Assembly: GCA_947652115.1 (NCBI GenBank)
Contig: OX393561.1
Coordinates: forward strand, 2,306,479-2,370,478
Length of the DNA: 64,000 bases
Direction: 5' to 3'
Source of the DNA: Blastomussa wellsi
Taxonomy: Eukaryota; Cnidaria; Anthozoa; Scleractinia; Plerogyridae
Shown here: positions 40,680 to 53,391 of the stretch, piece after piece
How the letters are laid out: each line of letters opens with the position of its first letter
How positions within the stretch are numbered: position 1 is the first letter of the stretch
Program-made: the position numbers and the translations under genes
The notes under the pieces: generated by a model
Database searches by the model: none
The model's input: the letters and a program-made list of their open reading frames with translations, nothing else
Told to the model about the DNA's origin: nothing

Positions 40680-43600
40680 ATGTCTACAGCGGGTAATGTA
40701 AACAAAATGGCCTTCGACAAAACATGGATTGTTCTGATTGCAGGTTGTGGAGTTTTGTCCCTTGCATACTGGGTTGGAATGAGCGCAATGACTTTAAAGA
40801 TGACTCTGTTATGGATGTTTATCAGCTTTGGGTTTCTGACGCTAATAATGCATTTGTTTGGTTCGCCGATAAGTGTTGTTTTGTACAAATGTTTCAGTTC
40901 AGCTGATGACCACGCTCAACAAGGTATGACAAAGGTTTGATATCTGTTTGCGTATTTTAACTAATCAAGAGTAAAAGTTTCTAAAACGGTTGCGTATATA
41001 AATGAATTTACAAGAAAAAGATTGAATTGATTTGATTTCTTTAACTTTAGCAAATGATGTGACTGATATTAATAGCTGCAACCAGCACGGAATTATATAT
41101 ATATATAAATTGTTCCACTTGTATGCATGAACGTGGATCTATCCATGTTGCCTTGCGTCTGTTCTGTAGTAGATCACTGATGACGTGAAAATGTGGTATG
41201 AACAAAAAAGTGTCACTGATGTTCCTACCACATTTTGACGTCTTCTGTAATCTATTACTGAACAGATGCATGGCAACATGAAATCTATCTGTTTTATATA
41301 ATAAAGAAACAAAATTTAAACTTCATCACTGATCAGTGCATGTATCCTTCAATAGATCACAGATAGGAACCAATCAAAATGCAAGCATAATTGGGCTTAT
41401 TATATAAATTCTGCTTGTATTAATGTAAAGTAGTATGTTATTAAGTGATTAGGTTAATTGCCGGTTTCCAACCAATCCCGAGAGAGTCAAATGACAATAA
41501 GCATGGCGACCATGTTGGATGACCTAACAAAACAGGCTAACCAGAAATCTTTTGTTCATTTGACCAAGCCTTGTGAGACCATTAGCCTACAGTAATAATA
41601 AAGAAGCCAGACAGGCTGCATTCTGTGCAAGTTCCACTGAAGATCTTTGGCACAGATCTTTGCATTTTTCCACATGATCCTGTAAAATCTTGGAGTACAT
41701 ATATTGAGCAATTTTCGACATGAGCTTCTCATTGAATACACCTTGGAGAGAGAGGGGCATGAACTCTACAGATGCAAGAGAAGAGTGAGGGGGGGAGGGG
41801 GAGTGGGATTGCTGAGGTGGTCGGGAATCAGAGAAATTGGAAATATTGTGTACTACATGTACTTAATAAATAAATACTTTGCAACAGTTATAACTCGAAA
41901 AGGTTGTACTCACTAAGGAAGAGGAGTGAACCTTGAGTAAAAAGGTATAGATAGCAAGAGTTTTAGACCTCCCATTAATGTTTAGTTTCAAAATAATTTT
42001 GCAGATAATTATTATCCATGGTCAGTAACCTTAGTAACCTTTTTTGTCTTTTAATTTCTGCAGTAAAATTTACTGATGCTGAACTGAAAGAAAAGAGACA
42101 AAAAGCTTTAGAAATGAAACAATTTCTTCTAGATCACAAGGTAATAAGGGTTCAAGTGCATGTAAATGTTTAATTTTATAAGCTGAGTAATTTTGTTAGA
42201 GTATCTACTGCCTAACAATTCAACATGGCATTTTCGTCTGCTTTTCTAATTATGTTTTTGCAATGCAAAACAATGTACACGAAAATCCTGCAAAGATATG
42301 TGAGATAGAGAGTAGACAAGTTAGTAGATGAGACTGCAATATTTACACTGTAGATGTGCATTTGTTTAATGTTAGGCTAATCTCAAATTTATTTGAAAAA
42401 CTATAGGCTGCCATCTACAGAGAAAACATTTCAGGACCAAGAGAAGAAATGTTAAAGGCAAAACGAGAGGCTGAGTTTTACAAGTTTAATAGAACTTGGA
42501 GAGGAAAAGGCCAGAGATTAGGGGTAAGTCTGGGAGGATGAGGTGGTAGCGAACTCCCATATAAAATATCCAGATTGGAAAATTAATTTGAGTAAACCCC
42601 TAACAGAGACCATTTTTCATGCTTAATGACATAGTATGACAGCATATTTTACTTTGTCGTTGCAAACCTATATCACACATACAACATCGCAACAGCTTGA
42701 AATATTGTTGTTTTGCCCAGACACAATAAATGAGACCAAAATCCATAATTTACATGTATACCCATAAGGGTGATATGGAGTATCCCTCTGAGCTCTTTTG
42801 TATGGGAGTCCTCCCCGCACAGTCTTGGACAGTGCTTTCCTGTCAGTGTCTGTGGTCATCAGGTAATGTGGAATTCCATAACATCCCATGGAAGGCCATT
42901 GGAAATTCCTGGGTGGGTGGAGGGGTGGAGAGTATAAACAAAAACATCCTTGAGGGAGGTACGGAAATTTTCTGGAACAACAATGTAATTTCTGGATTGT
43001 ACATTAGGGATTCTCTGTAACCTGAAAGGAAAGATGAACTTTTATTCCTGTCTCACAATGGTCTGGAGACACTGACTGGTGTTGATCACGACATTTTGAC
43101 TGCTATTCTGCAAGTGACTTTACTCGATGAAGAGGTCAACTGTCCCTATTGCATGTTGGTTTGCATTTTGGTCCTCATTATTTTTCCGACTTTTTCAGCC
43201 CTGGTCAGGTCAATATGTTAATGACTGATAAAGTTATCAAGAATTGAGTGAATGTTTGAGAGAACAGTCAGGGACTGCTGTCAAAACCAGGAATTCTGTC
43301 CTTTCACAAGTTGAACTTGATTGAAAAATGCAGAAACACCCGGCTTATAACACTTAAATCCTTTTTAGAAATTCTATGGTGCAATTACATGTACCAAGGC
43401 TAGCAAGTTTTTTTTCATGGTTTACAATTTTCTTTGTAGAATCATGGTGAGAAACAAGCTGAACAGGATGTTTTGTCTCAAGAATTTTTAATGCACAAGG
43501 ATACTAGTTCAGAGGAAGGAACAGACACTGAAGAGAGTGTTAGTAATAAAGAAACTTTTAACAATGTCAGTGAATACTCAGATGATGCTGCGTGCACGTC

Positions 43601-46183
43601 AAGACAAGAACAGATTGTGACAGAGACCTTACGACAAAGAAAAAACAAACAGAGTTGTACGGTAGGAAATGCTCTACATTTTATCCCCCCATAAAAGAGA
43701 CAGGGATGCTGGCTAGAAAATTTCAATTAAACGGTGAAAGGCCAGACCAATATGGGCATGACTTATGTAGGCTTTTTTAAGGTAAAGATACGCCTTCTTT
43801 AACGTCGGTACTTCCTTTACCCTCGAAAGGGTATTCTCCCAGGAAGCCGATGGTGCACTCATTCCCCCCCCCCTCTTTTCCACCAGTGCTCCGTTTTAAG
43901 GATTTAAAGCTACGTGAAGCTACACAGAATGGAAAGAAATGCAAACAAGGATACAAGGTCACAAGGATCGAACTTGAGACCTCTCACAAAGCCCCTTGTC
44001 TCTTTCATGTGGAGTTCCCCGCAAACTCTTCATCACGCTAAACGTGTACCACAACATATGATAACATTTCTAGTTAAAGGGCATTTTGATAGTACTTAAT
44101 GAGAGAACAGTTGACAATATAATTATATTCTATTTGGTTATTTCTGCCCAGACCTGTGAACTGTGAACTCTCATCACTTGGCAAAAACCTCACAGTTACA
44201 GGTTGGTTTGTTGATTTTGAAAAAAAACCTGCAATTATTCCAAGCTCATTCCAACCTTCTTTTTTCCTGGCAAATTCCCCCTGCCCCAGTTACGCCATTG
44301 TTTGCGATAGCAAATGATGGAACATGTACAGGTACATATATATTTCAAGCCACCCAATTTGGAGGAAAGGTGCTTATTGCTTATTTTTACAGAAGGAGCT
44401 TTAATCAACTCTTTACTGTACTTACCAAAAGTGTGTACTTATTCATCCACTTTTACATCTAACAGTTGCCTGAGGAGCCAAGTGCAAAGGGGGAAGGGGT
44501 GAGCATTTTTTACTTTGCAAATACATTAGACTATACAAGGAAAAAAAAACATGTACATCATTGGCATAGACGTAAGTTTGGGGGACTGTAACCTCCATGG
44601 CCGAAAAATGACAAAATCTTCGAATGCGTTAGCGTTATTCATATTTGTACTGCGGATGTAGATGAAAGCAAAGAACGATCATATAGATCTTATGAAAAAT
44701 AAAAGAAATCTCTTATTAGACCCAAACCCTCAGTTTGTCTCATATTGATATACCTGCTCTCTCCATCCAGGAGTATAAATGTGAACTAGGGCTGATAAAT
44801 TTTTGGGTTAAAATGTGGGTAAGGGGTAAGGATAACATTGATGGACAACTAGTGCATCCATAGGAGACCTGAAGTTACAAATTAACCTGATAAGTTATCT
44901 ATGCCTGTAGATAAAGTAGATGGACTGTCAAGCTTCGGATGTTAAGGGTAATTTAATCTTAACGACAGAAAGCAAGTATTGTAGACTGTGGACAGACTCT
45001 GGCTATATGGAAGGGCCATGCTGAAAGGGCCGAGGGGGAACTTGCAGCAAGTGAAGGGGCTGGGGGACATGGTGGGGGACAGCCTTTCACCTCCCCCCAC
45101 CCTTTTCGTCTCCTCTTCCTGCTTTCTCTTCAATCCATCCTTGCTAGAGAGCCTATTCATAGGCTACTGTCTATGTCCTTTTATTGATAATTATTTGACA
45201 TGTTTGTTTTCAGGTCATAACTGTTGCCCTTCGTTGCCCTGATGGAACAGTCAAAAAGAGGAGATTTAACGTGGAGTCAGAAATTAAGGTGTTACATCGC
45301 ATAGACCACATTTATAATATTATTCAACCCATTGTTAGCTGATGATTTTGGTTTATACGTTGTAGTTTTTGGTTTCAAACACGCATCCGATTTTCCGGCT
45401 TATGAACACAGGCTGCTTGTGTGCACTGATTTTTCTCAATACGTTGCATTTGAAATGAATGGCCACACACTAGGGTTTCATCCACAGACGTCTAAAGGTA
45501 CAGGTATAAGCACCTTGCACAGCGCAATAAGCAGTACCACATGAAAGTACTGCCCAATACCTTTCATTTGAATGGTCACACACTAGGGTTCATACATTCT
45601 TTTAAAGGTGTAACCACTCGGTATAGCAATAATAAACAGGACTGCATGAACGTACTGCCCAATACCTTTCATTTGAATGGCCACACACTAGGGTTCATAC
45701 ATTCTTTTAAAGGTATAACCACTCTGCATACCGTAATAAATAGGACTACATGAACGTACTGCTCAATACTTTTCATTTGAATGGCCACGCACTAGGGTTC
45801 ATACATTCTGTTAAAGGTATAACCACTCTGCATAGCGTAATAAATAGGACTACATGAACGTCAGACTTGTATTTTGGAGACGCAGCGGGAAACAGACTTC
45901 CTTTCAGAGCCAAACTAATCAATACCTTTTGTGCAATTGACCAATCCGAGCCAACGCCCGCAGTGTCTGTCCACTCGTTTTCTATTGGTTTTATACAATC
46001 ACTGACTCCAACTTCTTTTCTTTTTCACAGGTGTTATTTGCCTTTGCTGAGTGGTTGGGTTACTCACCGTCTGGTCATATCTTCTTAACAACGTATCCAA
46101 GGAAACAGTTATCTGATGTTACACAAACTTTAAATGAGGCTGGGTTAACGCATGATACAGCACTTGTGCTGGAAGAAATGTAG
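40680..46183 (+). CDS. UBXN8: UBX domain-containing protein 8 (7 exons)
   Basis: ER-membrane UBX protein that in animals recruits p97/VCP for ER-associated degradation. Exons 40680-40923, 42064-42140, 42407-42523, 43440-43661, 44466-44498, 45214-45288, 46031-46183; all GT-AG and in frame; 306 codons. A second in-frame ATG at 40707 has the better context (aaaatgg) and may be the true start. Two hydrophobic segments lie at about 15-35 and 41-61. A charged linker (REEMLKAKREAEFYKFNRTW) and an acidic Ser/Thr-rich part follow. The UBX fold occupies about 230-306: LPEEP, VITVALRCPDGTVKKRRF, VLFAFAEWLGYSPS, TTYPRKQL, ALVLEEM at the C-terminus. The arrangement and the LPEEPS/TVALRCP motifs match UBXN8, as I recall it, better than other UBX proteins. 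Exon 5 is only 33 nt. Confidence 0.88.
41134..41287. repeat. Hairpin element in UBXN8 intron 1
   Basis: gatctatccatgttgcc...gtgaaaatgtggta and inverted taccacattttgacgtc...ggcaacatg. Confidence 0.65.
43780..44060 (-). mobile_element. Possible SINE in UBXN8 intron 4
   Basis: Minus strand has a B-box-like caagttcgatccttg and a body rich in short direct words. No A box identified with certainty. Confidence 0.3.
45430..45860 (+). repeat. Minisatellite, about 105-bp period, four copies
   Basis: The word aatggccacacactagggtt recurs at 45458, 45571, 45676 and 45780 (spacings 113, 105, 104). Each copy also carries catacattcttttaaaggt-type and aataggactacatgaacgta-type blocks. In UBXN8 intron 6. Confidence 0.9.
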
Positions 46184-47814
46184 AATTTATATTTTTTATC
46201 AACTAGGTGTATGTTCAAAAGAATCTTAGACCCTAAGTCTAATGAGCTCGAAAACAAATTCCTAACTATTGTCTGTTGTCTATTTGTCTCTTTTTTCCTC
46301 TAAGTTCGTCCAGAGGTAGTCCAAGCTCGAGTATCCGCACTTTGTTACGCAGCAGTAAAACCAGCGATGGTTGTATTGTAAAACGTTGAAATATGAAATA
46401 TAAGTTTGAAATTTAACAAATAGACGTCAGTTTGTAAGCGTATGTCCTGCTATCTGTCATGAATTTCGTCATCACATTGTCAAAGCAGCGTGGATCGACT
46501 AACATTTATGTGTGTGTCCTCTGAACATACACATAAATGAGCGCGCGAGAATTTCTGCAGTTATGGTAAAATATATAAAAAGATACTTATCTCGCTTCAG
46601 TTTTCTGTCTTTTTGTCCTCGGTGAGGTTGTGGGTCGATTTTAAGAAATCTCTTGAATGATGGCAATTTTTGTCATTACCAAACTCGAATTTAGGTTACT
46701 AAGTTATGAATGGCCCTAAAGGAAAAAATGCGTTTTTTTTCCCGGACCCTCAATGTTCCCCGAGGGTCGAGGGAAACAAAGCACGCTTTTTCCTTTAGAG
46801 CTGAGTCAGTTTTCAGAAGATTCTGGTTTTTCTTGCACCCCTTACCTGAAAAGAGACGCTTTATTGTCTTTCAATTCGCCACTAAATTTTCCTCCGGCTG
46901 AAACGACGCGAATTTATAGTTATAATTTAAACTAGAGCGGTTTTGACTTCAGCGTCTAAAGTAATTCTGCGTTTGCTTCGGTTTTGCATCACTTCGGTTA
47001 GTGGCATGGTTTAAAAATTAGATCACTAGATTGTCTCCGTCCTTTGTGATTAGCGATAGTGCTTTGGTTTTGTTTTACGACACTCAGTTGAAACTCGCTC
47101 TATTTGTAGGTTTCCATAGGTTTAAATGCGTCTTCGTCGTCTTCAAAAGGATGCTAGTATAGTCGTAACAGTGTCCCTTTCAGCAGGATAAAAATATGTA
47201 TGCGTCAGGAAGGAAGGAAGGATTATTATGGATTATTAAAACATGCCCAGGAGGGGGCTGGAGGTTTGTTGTTAACTGAACTCAATCACTCTGTTACGTC
47301 GCAAAGCGATCGTCTCTATAAAATTCAAAAGTCAAGTTTACTCTCATTGTCATTGCAAACGGTGTCTTGTGCCATGTCTGTTGACAATAGTATTGAGTTT
47401 TCCTCAAAAGAAAATTAATACCCACTCTCATATTGACATACACACTACGTTGTTTAAACCCATGCAAATTCGCTTTTTGGCTTAATCGAACGTTTTCTAG
47501 ATCTGCAGCTGGTCTCAAATTGAAGCTAGTTTACTAATTGGAGTGAATTTGAAAGCATCAAGCTGGAAAACATCTCTTTGGTTATCCAAGGTGCGTTAAT
47601 TGTGAAATGTGAAAGATTCAATGTAGGTTAACCAAGTTAAAAGCAGTTTCGATCATTTATCAAGGAATGAATTGTAAAAGAATGCAGCTGTATGTGCTGT
47701 ATTTGGAAGCGGATTAATTCAATTACAGTGCCCGTTCTTCTGTGTTTATGCCTATGCTTATGTCGCCTTATGTCACGGTGATTCCTACTGAGGACAACAT
47801 AAACAAAATATGTG
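46184..47814. other. Intergenic region after UBXN8
   Basis: No gene recognised. Contains a hairpin at 46711-46800 (cctaaaggaaaaaatgcg against cgcttttt cctttag) and a short palindrome near 46506-46538 (catttatgtgtgtgt). Confidence 0.4.
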
Positions 47815-47847
47815 TGTGTTCAATTCCTCTTACCGTGTCCTTTGGCC

Positions 47848-48836
47848 GACAAAGACGCGTTCATAACACTTAAGGACCACAAGCCAAACTTCGCTAACAA
47901 ACCGACCTGCAGACTAATAACCCCACGAAGTCCGAGATAGGCAAAATCAGCAAAAAGATCCTCGACCGCATCAACAGCACAATCGCAAAAAAACGCAACT
48001 TCAACCAATGGAAAAACACAGCAGCCGTAATCAACTGGTTCAAATCAATAGAAAGCAAACAACACTTCAGCTTCATCTGTTTCGACATCGAAGAGTTCTA
48101 TCCGTCCATCAGCCAAGATCTCCTAAACAAAGCACTCGACTTCGCCTCCGACTATGACTACATTACCGCCGACGAAAGAAACATTATAATACACGCTAAA
48201 AACTCCATCTCAATCCACAAGAACCAACCCTGGCAAAAGAAAGGTAACTCAACATTCGACGTAACAATGGGAAGCTACGATGGCGCTGAGACATGCGAAC
48301 TCGTGGGAAACTTCCTCCTCTCCCAGCTTCAGGACCTTAACATAAACGTAGGACTTTACCGAGACGACGGACTAGCCATCGCTAACGCCACACCAAGAGA
48401 CACAGAGAACATTAAGAAAGAAATATGCCGCATCTTTAATAATAATGGCCTACGCATCACCATAGAAGCTAACAAACAAGTAATCAACTTCCTAGATGCC
48501 ACATTTAACCTTAACCGAAGCACTTATCAGCCATTTACAAAGCCAAACACTTCTCTACAATACGTTCACCGCGAGAGCAACCACCCGCCGATCACCACAA
48601 AGAACATTCCCTCCGGCATCAACAAACGTCTATCATCCCTATCATCCGACAAAGCATCCTTTGACCAGGCAGCCCCCCCATACCAGAAAGCACTCGACGA
48701 AAGCGGATACCGCTACACACTGCAGTACGAACCACCCAAAGCAAAGAAACGGAAAAACCGACAACGCAATAACACCTCTGGTACAACCCTCCTTTTAGCA
48801 AGAGCACCAGCACCAACATCGGGCACAAGTTCCTAG
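47848..48836 (+). pseudogene. Reverse transcriptase of Penelope-like element 1
   Basis: [15 protein letters not shown], then FICFDIEEFYPSIS (motif A), GSYDGAETCEL, and the catalytic VGLYRDDGLAI (a YRDD box). The frame is lost by one base near 47920 and again near 48777. Beyond that the homologous reading ([18 protein letters not shown]) continues in another frame to about 48990. Confidence 0.8.
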
Positions 48837-49021
48837 CACTAATAGACAAGCACTTTCCCAAAGATCACAAGCTCAGAAGAATCTTCAACCGAAACACCAT
48901 CAAGATCAGCTATAGCTGCATGGACAACACCAAACAAATAATCGACAACCATAACAAACGCATCCTAAATGCATCTACACAGGCTGATAGCACCGCCGTT
49001 GCCACCGCCGCAGCCGCCGCT

Positions 49022-49387
49022 ACCAGCTTAAGATACCACGACGGCGACGTCGTGGGCAACGTCGATAAAAAAATGAGTTTACATTTTACCTACAAATCTC
49101 GCGGTACCCTAAAGTCATTTAATTTGTTTATCGCTGTCAAAGCTATCACTAAACTGAATCTAGAACATAACGATGAATTCGAAATAAAAATTTAAAAAAT
49201 TAGCCGTCGTGGCTCACGTTCTCCACACAACGCAGAATCTGGTCATTTCACGTTGTTGTTTTGCAGAGGCCAGCAAAGAAATGAACGAAGAATTATAAAG
49301 CACGTGCAAAGCCATTGTTCTCCTCATTAAACCTTTTGTTTAGTGGTGTTGCCGTTGCCGTTGCCGTCGTGGTTTTCTTAAGCTCCC
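49022..49387. mobile_element. MITE inserted between RT and GIY-YIG of element 1
   Basis: Inverted ends agcttaagataccacgacgg / ccgtcgtggttttcttaagct. Homology of the retroelement stops at one side and resumes at the other. Confidence 0.75.
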
Positions 49388-49394
49388 TAATAAC

Positions 49395-49874
49395 AAGACA
49401 TGCAACTGCCGACAAAAGAACGCATGCTCGCTTGACGGAAACTGCCTACAATCTTCAGTAATCTACCAAGCCGCCGTCACGCGCAAAGACACTAACACAA
49501 CAGAAACGTACATCGGGCTCACAGAGAACGACTTCAAAACTAGATACAGAAACCACACCGCATCATTCCGCCACGCTAAACACAGAAACTCCACCGAACT
49601 CAGCAAGCACATCTGGACCCTCAAAGACAACAACATCGAACACTTTATTTCCTGGCGCATCCTTTCATCACACTCGCCGTACAACAGCTCAAGTAAAAGA
49701 TGTAACCTCTGCCTCAAAGAAAAATTCCTAATTATCTGCCGACCCGAACTATCATCACTAAACAAACGTAATGAACTCGTGTCTTCTTGCCGCCACAGAA
49801 ACAAAGCCCTTCTACGCAATAATGAAACTGTAAATCTCGCGCTGCATTTATTATGTAAATTAAATTGTATATAA
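49395..49874 (+). pseudogene. GIY-YIG endonuclease domain of Penelope-like element 1
   Basis: Open frame to the TAA at 49872. CNCRQKNACSLDGNC is a Cys-rich linker. ETYIGLTENDFKTRYRNH is the GIY-YIG core with its Arg. ELSKHIWTLKDN and KRCNLCLKEKFLI complete the domain. It has lost its link to RT, so it is a relic. Confidence 0.85.
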
Positions 49875-49900
49875 GCGATGGTAAAGAATATTATCATTAA

Positions 49901-49943
49901 ATCCCCTGATGAGTGGGCAACCACGAAACAGGCTTGTAGGGAT
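49901..49943 (+). ncRNA. Hammerhead ribozyme
   Basis: 43 nt. atccc (stem I 5'), ctgatga (core), gtgg-gcaa-ccac (stem II with GNRA loop), gaa (core), aca-ggct-tgt (stem III), a (cleavage base H17, context gta), gggat (stem I 3'). Every conserved core base is present and all three stems pair. It lies 27 nt after the stop of the Penelope-like element, same strand, as known for Penelope-like terminal repeats. Confidence 0.85.
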
Positions 49944-49950
49944 GACCTAG

Positions 49951-50349
49951 TAGTTTATTTGATTTTTCTCCCACAACATATTCTTCGCTCTGCTTCTATG
50001 TATTGAGCACTGTTTTACGAAGATCAAGAATTGCTAAGAAGATATCAAATGAAAAGAAATAGCAAAGAGCGAACCATTATAGTGGGTTTCCTATTTTGTC
50101 AGTAGATGGCTTGCATCCTTGCCATGCGTTACAACAGACGTCAGTAAATGCAGTAATATAGTCTGAAGTAACAAAACTAAACCATTATTTTGGGTTTTCC
50201 TTTCCTCCTAAAATGGCGTGACAATGCCCCTTTTAGCAACATATACACAGGTCCAGGCTGATGTTTATTTACTCATCCTTTGCTCCAGGCCTGACCAGCT
50301 ATTATAAGGTTGGCTCAAATTATCCCGTATATTTTTTCATAAAAACAAA
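49951..50349. other. Intergenic, no gene seen
   Basis: AT-rich. The first part is probably the remaining terminal repeat of Penelope-like element 1. Confidence 0.35.
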
Positions 50350-50704
50350 GGTTGTTTACCATTTACCCAAAAAATCCGGAAATTCCGGATGGAACGTAAA
50401 TGGAAAGACTAATTTTGTCTCCCCGAACGAAAATTTTCTCGGGAAAACGGGATTTCTTGAAAGGTAGTCCAAAATTCCCAAACGGAATTTCCAAACGGAA
50501 AATGTGCTTACCATTTGCCATTCGCCACAAGTTCCAGGCCCTACGCAAATATATCAAACTCGCCCTAGGTTTTCTCGGTAATTTGGGTCTGTTTTGAAAA
50601 TGGAACACTCCAAACCCAAACGGAAATTTCCATTGGGGATTTTTGCTTTCCATTTGCACAAACCGTCGACCAACCGGTTTCCCAATGTAAATGGTAAACA
50701 ACCA
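50350..50704. mobile_element. MITE, 355 bp
   Basis: ggttgtttaccatttac at the left and its inverted copy at the right. Many internal ggaaattcc/tttccattt words in both orientations; long overlapping frames here are not genes. Confidence 0.75.
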
Positions 50705-50939
50705 TAGTCAACGGATGGAAATTTGAACATGGCTACTTATTACTGGGGATGAGGTTCATACATGGTCAAAACGGCTAGCGGCATGTTTCGCGGGCTCGTG
50801 GACGCTACATAAGACAACAAATCTCAGGACATGACGGCATAGCCCAGAAATAGGTCGACCTCGTTAACGTCAGTTTACATCTTTGATATTAATTTCCATG
50901 TAATTTCAATTGAGAGCTGTCAAAACAAGGTATTCAGTC

Positions 50940-51352
50940 CTTTAATCTTTAATAAATATACTCCTAAAAACAGCATGACTATACTAGGAGTTTAAAAAAA
51001 AAAAAATAAATAAATATGTAGATAATTATAAAATATATGTACAAAAGTCAAATGAACATGCAATAAAATTAGCCTATTAAAATTCACGAATTAAAGTAAT
51101 AAAATAATTACAATTAAAATAAATAAATAAATTATTATTATAATAGTAATAATCCTACATACTTGAGATTGTGACCTTAAACTCATCTAATGAATTAGGA
51201 ATTAAAGCTAAAGGTAAGCTGTTCCAGGTTCTTATGGCTCTAGGGTAAAAAGAATATTTATAAGTGTCATTTAGTGTTGCAAGTCCGCAGAGTCGCTTTT
51301 CCCTCTTAAAAGCCTGCTGGGCCTGTGAGGGCGGTGAAGAGGGCCTGTACAA
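50940..51352 (-). mobile_element. LINE 3' end fragment
   Basis: 51155-51352 encodes ATLNDTYKYSFYPRAIRTWN and SLPLALIPNSLDEFK, the C-terminus common to many LINE RT proteins. An AT-rich 3' UTR follows toward 50940. Confidence 0.7.
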
Positions 51353-51835
51353 GAGGAGCGGGCTGATTGCCTAAGGCGCCAAGGTTACACAATACCTTCA
51401 GAGGGCTACTTGTGGCGAAACTTTTGTAACACTAAAAGGAAGATTACTATAAAATCTAACATTTCGCAAAAAAATGAAATTAAAATCTTGGAACCTTCAC
51501 GAGTTATTGAGAAAAAAAGGTTTTTAACTGTGAGGTGTCCAGACATGTTGACAAATCTTTGAACGGCGAAAACTCACTTTTGTTTCTTGCGAGAATGCCA
51601 TCTTCTTTAAACGAATTAAGACGGAATCCATCAGGAAGTTGAGTAATATTTATTAAAGTTGGACAAAAATCGAGCACCAGAAAAATTTAAATCCTATTGC
51701 ATTATTTTTTACCCTTAATAAAAGGTACAGATGTAAGTAATTATTTGTGATAACACCGACAATAATTTAATATGGTGCATGATAAAGCCCTGGCACGGGT
51801 GTGCACATTTAGTATTGTGACTACCTAGTGAGGCG

Positions 51836-52191
51836 CAGGGGCACCCAACGAGTCTGTTGCTCACTTTATCTGTTCCCCAGCGCAAATGTTGCTGGCCATA
51901 TGTTTTCTCATGGGAGTTGTCGCTGAAAAAACACTGCTTCTGTGCTGGCGAAGGCTTGAATCTTGTTGAGAAGAGTGGATTTCAACGGTTTTCAGTGCCA
52001 TTTCCGCACGTTTGTTTTTTGTTCTATTGCTGGCTGGGAAAAAAATATGGATCATGTTCTGGCAAAAAGGAACAGATAATTTTTTCCCAGCAACACTCAA
52101 GAACTTCTGTAAATGTTTTAATATCATATATTTTCATTCATTTGGATAAAAGAATGTATTTTGCCACAGTTTGTTCATTGGGTGCCCCTAG
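51836..52191. mobile_element. DNA transposon remnant, about 350 bp
   Basis: caggggcacccaacgag at the left and cattgggtgcccctag at the right in inverted order. No transposase. Confidence 0.55.
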
Positions 52192-53149
52192 AGGCAGAGA
52201 TATCTCTGAATTGCAGAGCCACAGATTCCAACCCTTGAAATAGAAAAAAGGTAGGTTTTGGAGCGAGCACGAACGCATAAGGCGCGAGTTTCTATGGGGG
52301 TCTGCTCCCCCAATGAAGGCCTCTAAGATGCCATTTCCTACATTCTGAAAGGTAACAAGGCTAGGATCGTCCCAGTTGTAAAACGTTTTAGACTTCCATC
52401 GCGGTGTCATAAAATTTGACCCCCCTCACGTTTCTTGCAAGATAAAAATGTACCCCCCAAAATGGAGCTTGTTTCAAAATTAAACCCTCCCTCCAAAACC
52501 ACCGCACCAAACACCGATCGGTCCCTAGGAAAATCTCACATCTTTTAAGCGATTCAGTGGAATTCAGTGGAACTTTGTTTTCGATGTTTGGTGTTGTTAG
52601 AAAAGATTTCTCTTGATAATGTATTTGAAGTAGTAACACAAAAAGCTTGCAATAAGGTGTAAATAATTTTGGTACATAATTTTGTCCAATAAATACTCGA
52701 AGTCCTAACGGATTCCGTCTAGAATTGACAAATTTTAGCGAAATTTGGCCAGAACATTAAAAAAAGTGTGTCAGGGATTTTTAAAATTTTGGATATTTTT
52801 CTTTTGGCAGCTGCTAACGCAAGATTGATGCTTACTGATTAACACGGTGTTAGTGCTAATTGTAAATATATCTTCAATTTGTATAGTATGTTAAGATCTG
52901 TATAATTAAAGTTGAGTAAAGTAAAGTTTGCCTTTGATACCCGATTAATTAGGCGGAACGACAGTCTGTTGTCTTCTGTTTACCGGCGTCTTTCTTTTCA
53001 AGAAATGGACGAACAGCAAAGCAGATATTTTTTTCGAATTCTAAAATTCAAAACCTGTCCATTGATATGTAGTTTGTGGTAGTTTCCTTGAAAAGAACGT
53101 AGGTAGGAATTTTTTTCTGAAGGGCACCCGCGAGGTTATCGTATAAGCT
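52192..53149. other. Intergenic, no gene seen
   Basis: AT-rich, with no domain or repeat structure I could support. Confidence 0.35.
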
Positions 53150-53391
53150 TATGCACCTATCAAAGTGCGGGCATAGGTGGGGGATTTTGACAGTAGTTAT
53201 CGTCCCGTGGTGGGGACTTTTGACGGTTTTATTGGCCTTTCTTGTAACATTTTATTGACTTTTAGTGACTCTTTTGATTATCTACAATTGCCCTGAGGCC
53301 GGGCAATTGAACAGAAAATCTCAGCTCAGTTCAAATCCCCCACTTATGCCCGCACCTCCCCCCTGCGGGATTTACATTGATAGGTGCATTA
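53150..53391. mobile_element. MITE, about 242 bp
   Basis: tatgcacctatcaaagt and the inverted acattgataggtgcatta, then gtgggggatttt against aaatcccccac. Confidence 0.65.

Larger units (their letters stand above)
47815..49950 (+). mobile_element. Penelope-like element 1, 5'-truncated
   Basis: RT fragment, linker, GIY-YIG endonuclease, then a hammerhead ribozyme in the 3' terminal repeat: the order of a GIY-YIG-bearing Penelope-like element. It is broken by frameshifts near 47920 and 48777 and by a MITE (49022-49387). 5' end missing. Confidence 0.85.

Noticed and set aside
48496..48798. Second long frame overlapping the Penelope RT
   Set aside because: It is a shadow of the RT frame with Thr/His/Pro-rich low-complexity translation.
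50363..50701. 112-codon frame on the minus strand
   Set aside because: It lies wholly inside a MITE with inverted ends and is made of repeated ggaaattcc-type words.
51857..52243. 128-codon frame
   Set aside because: It lies within inverted transposon ends and has no domain.
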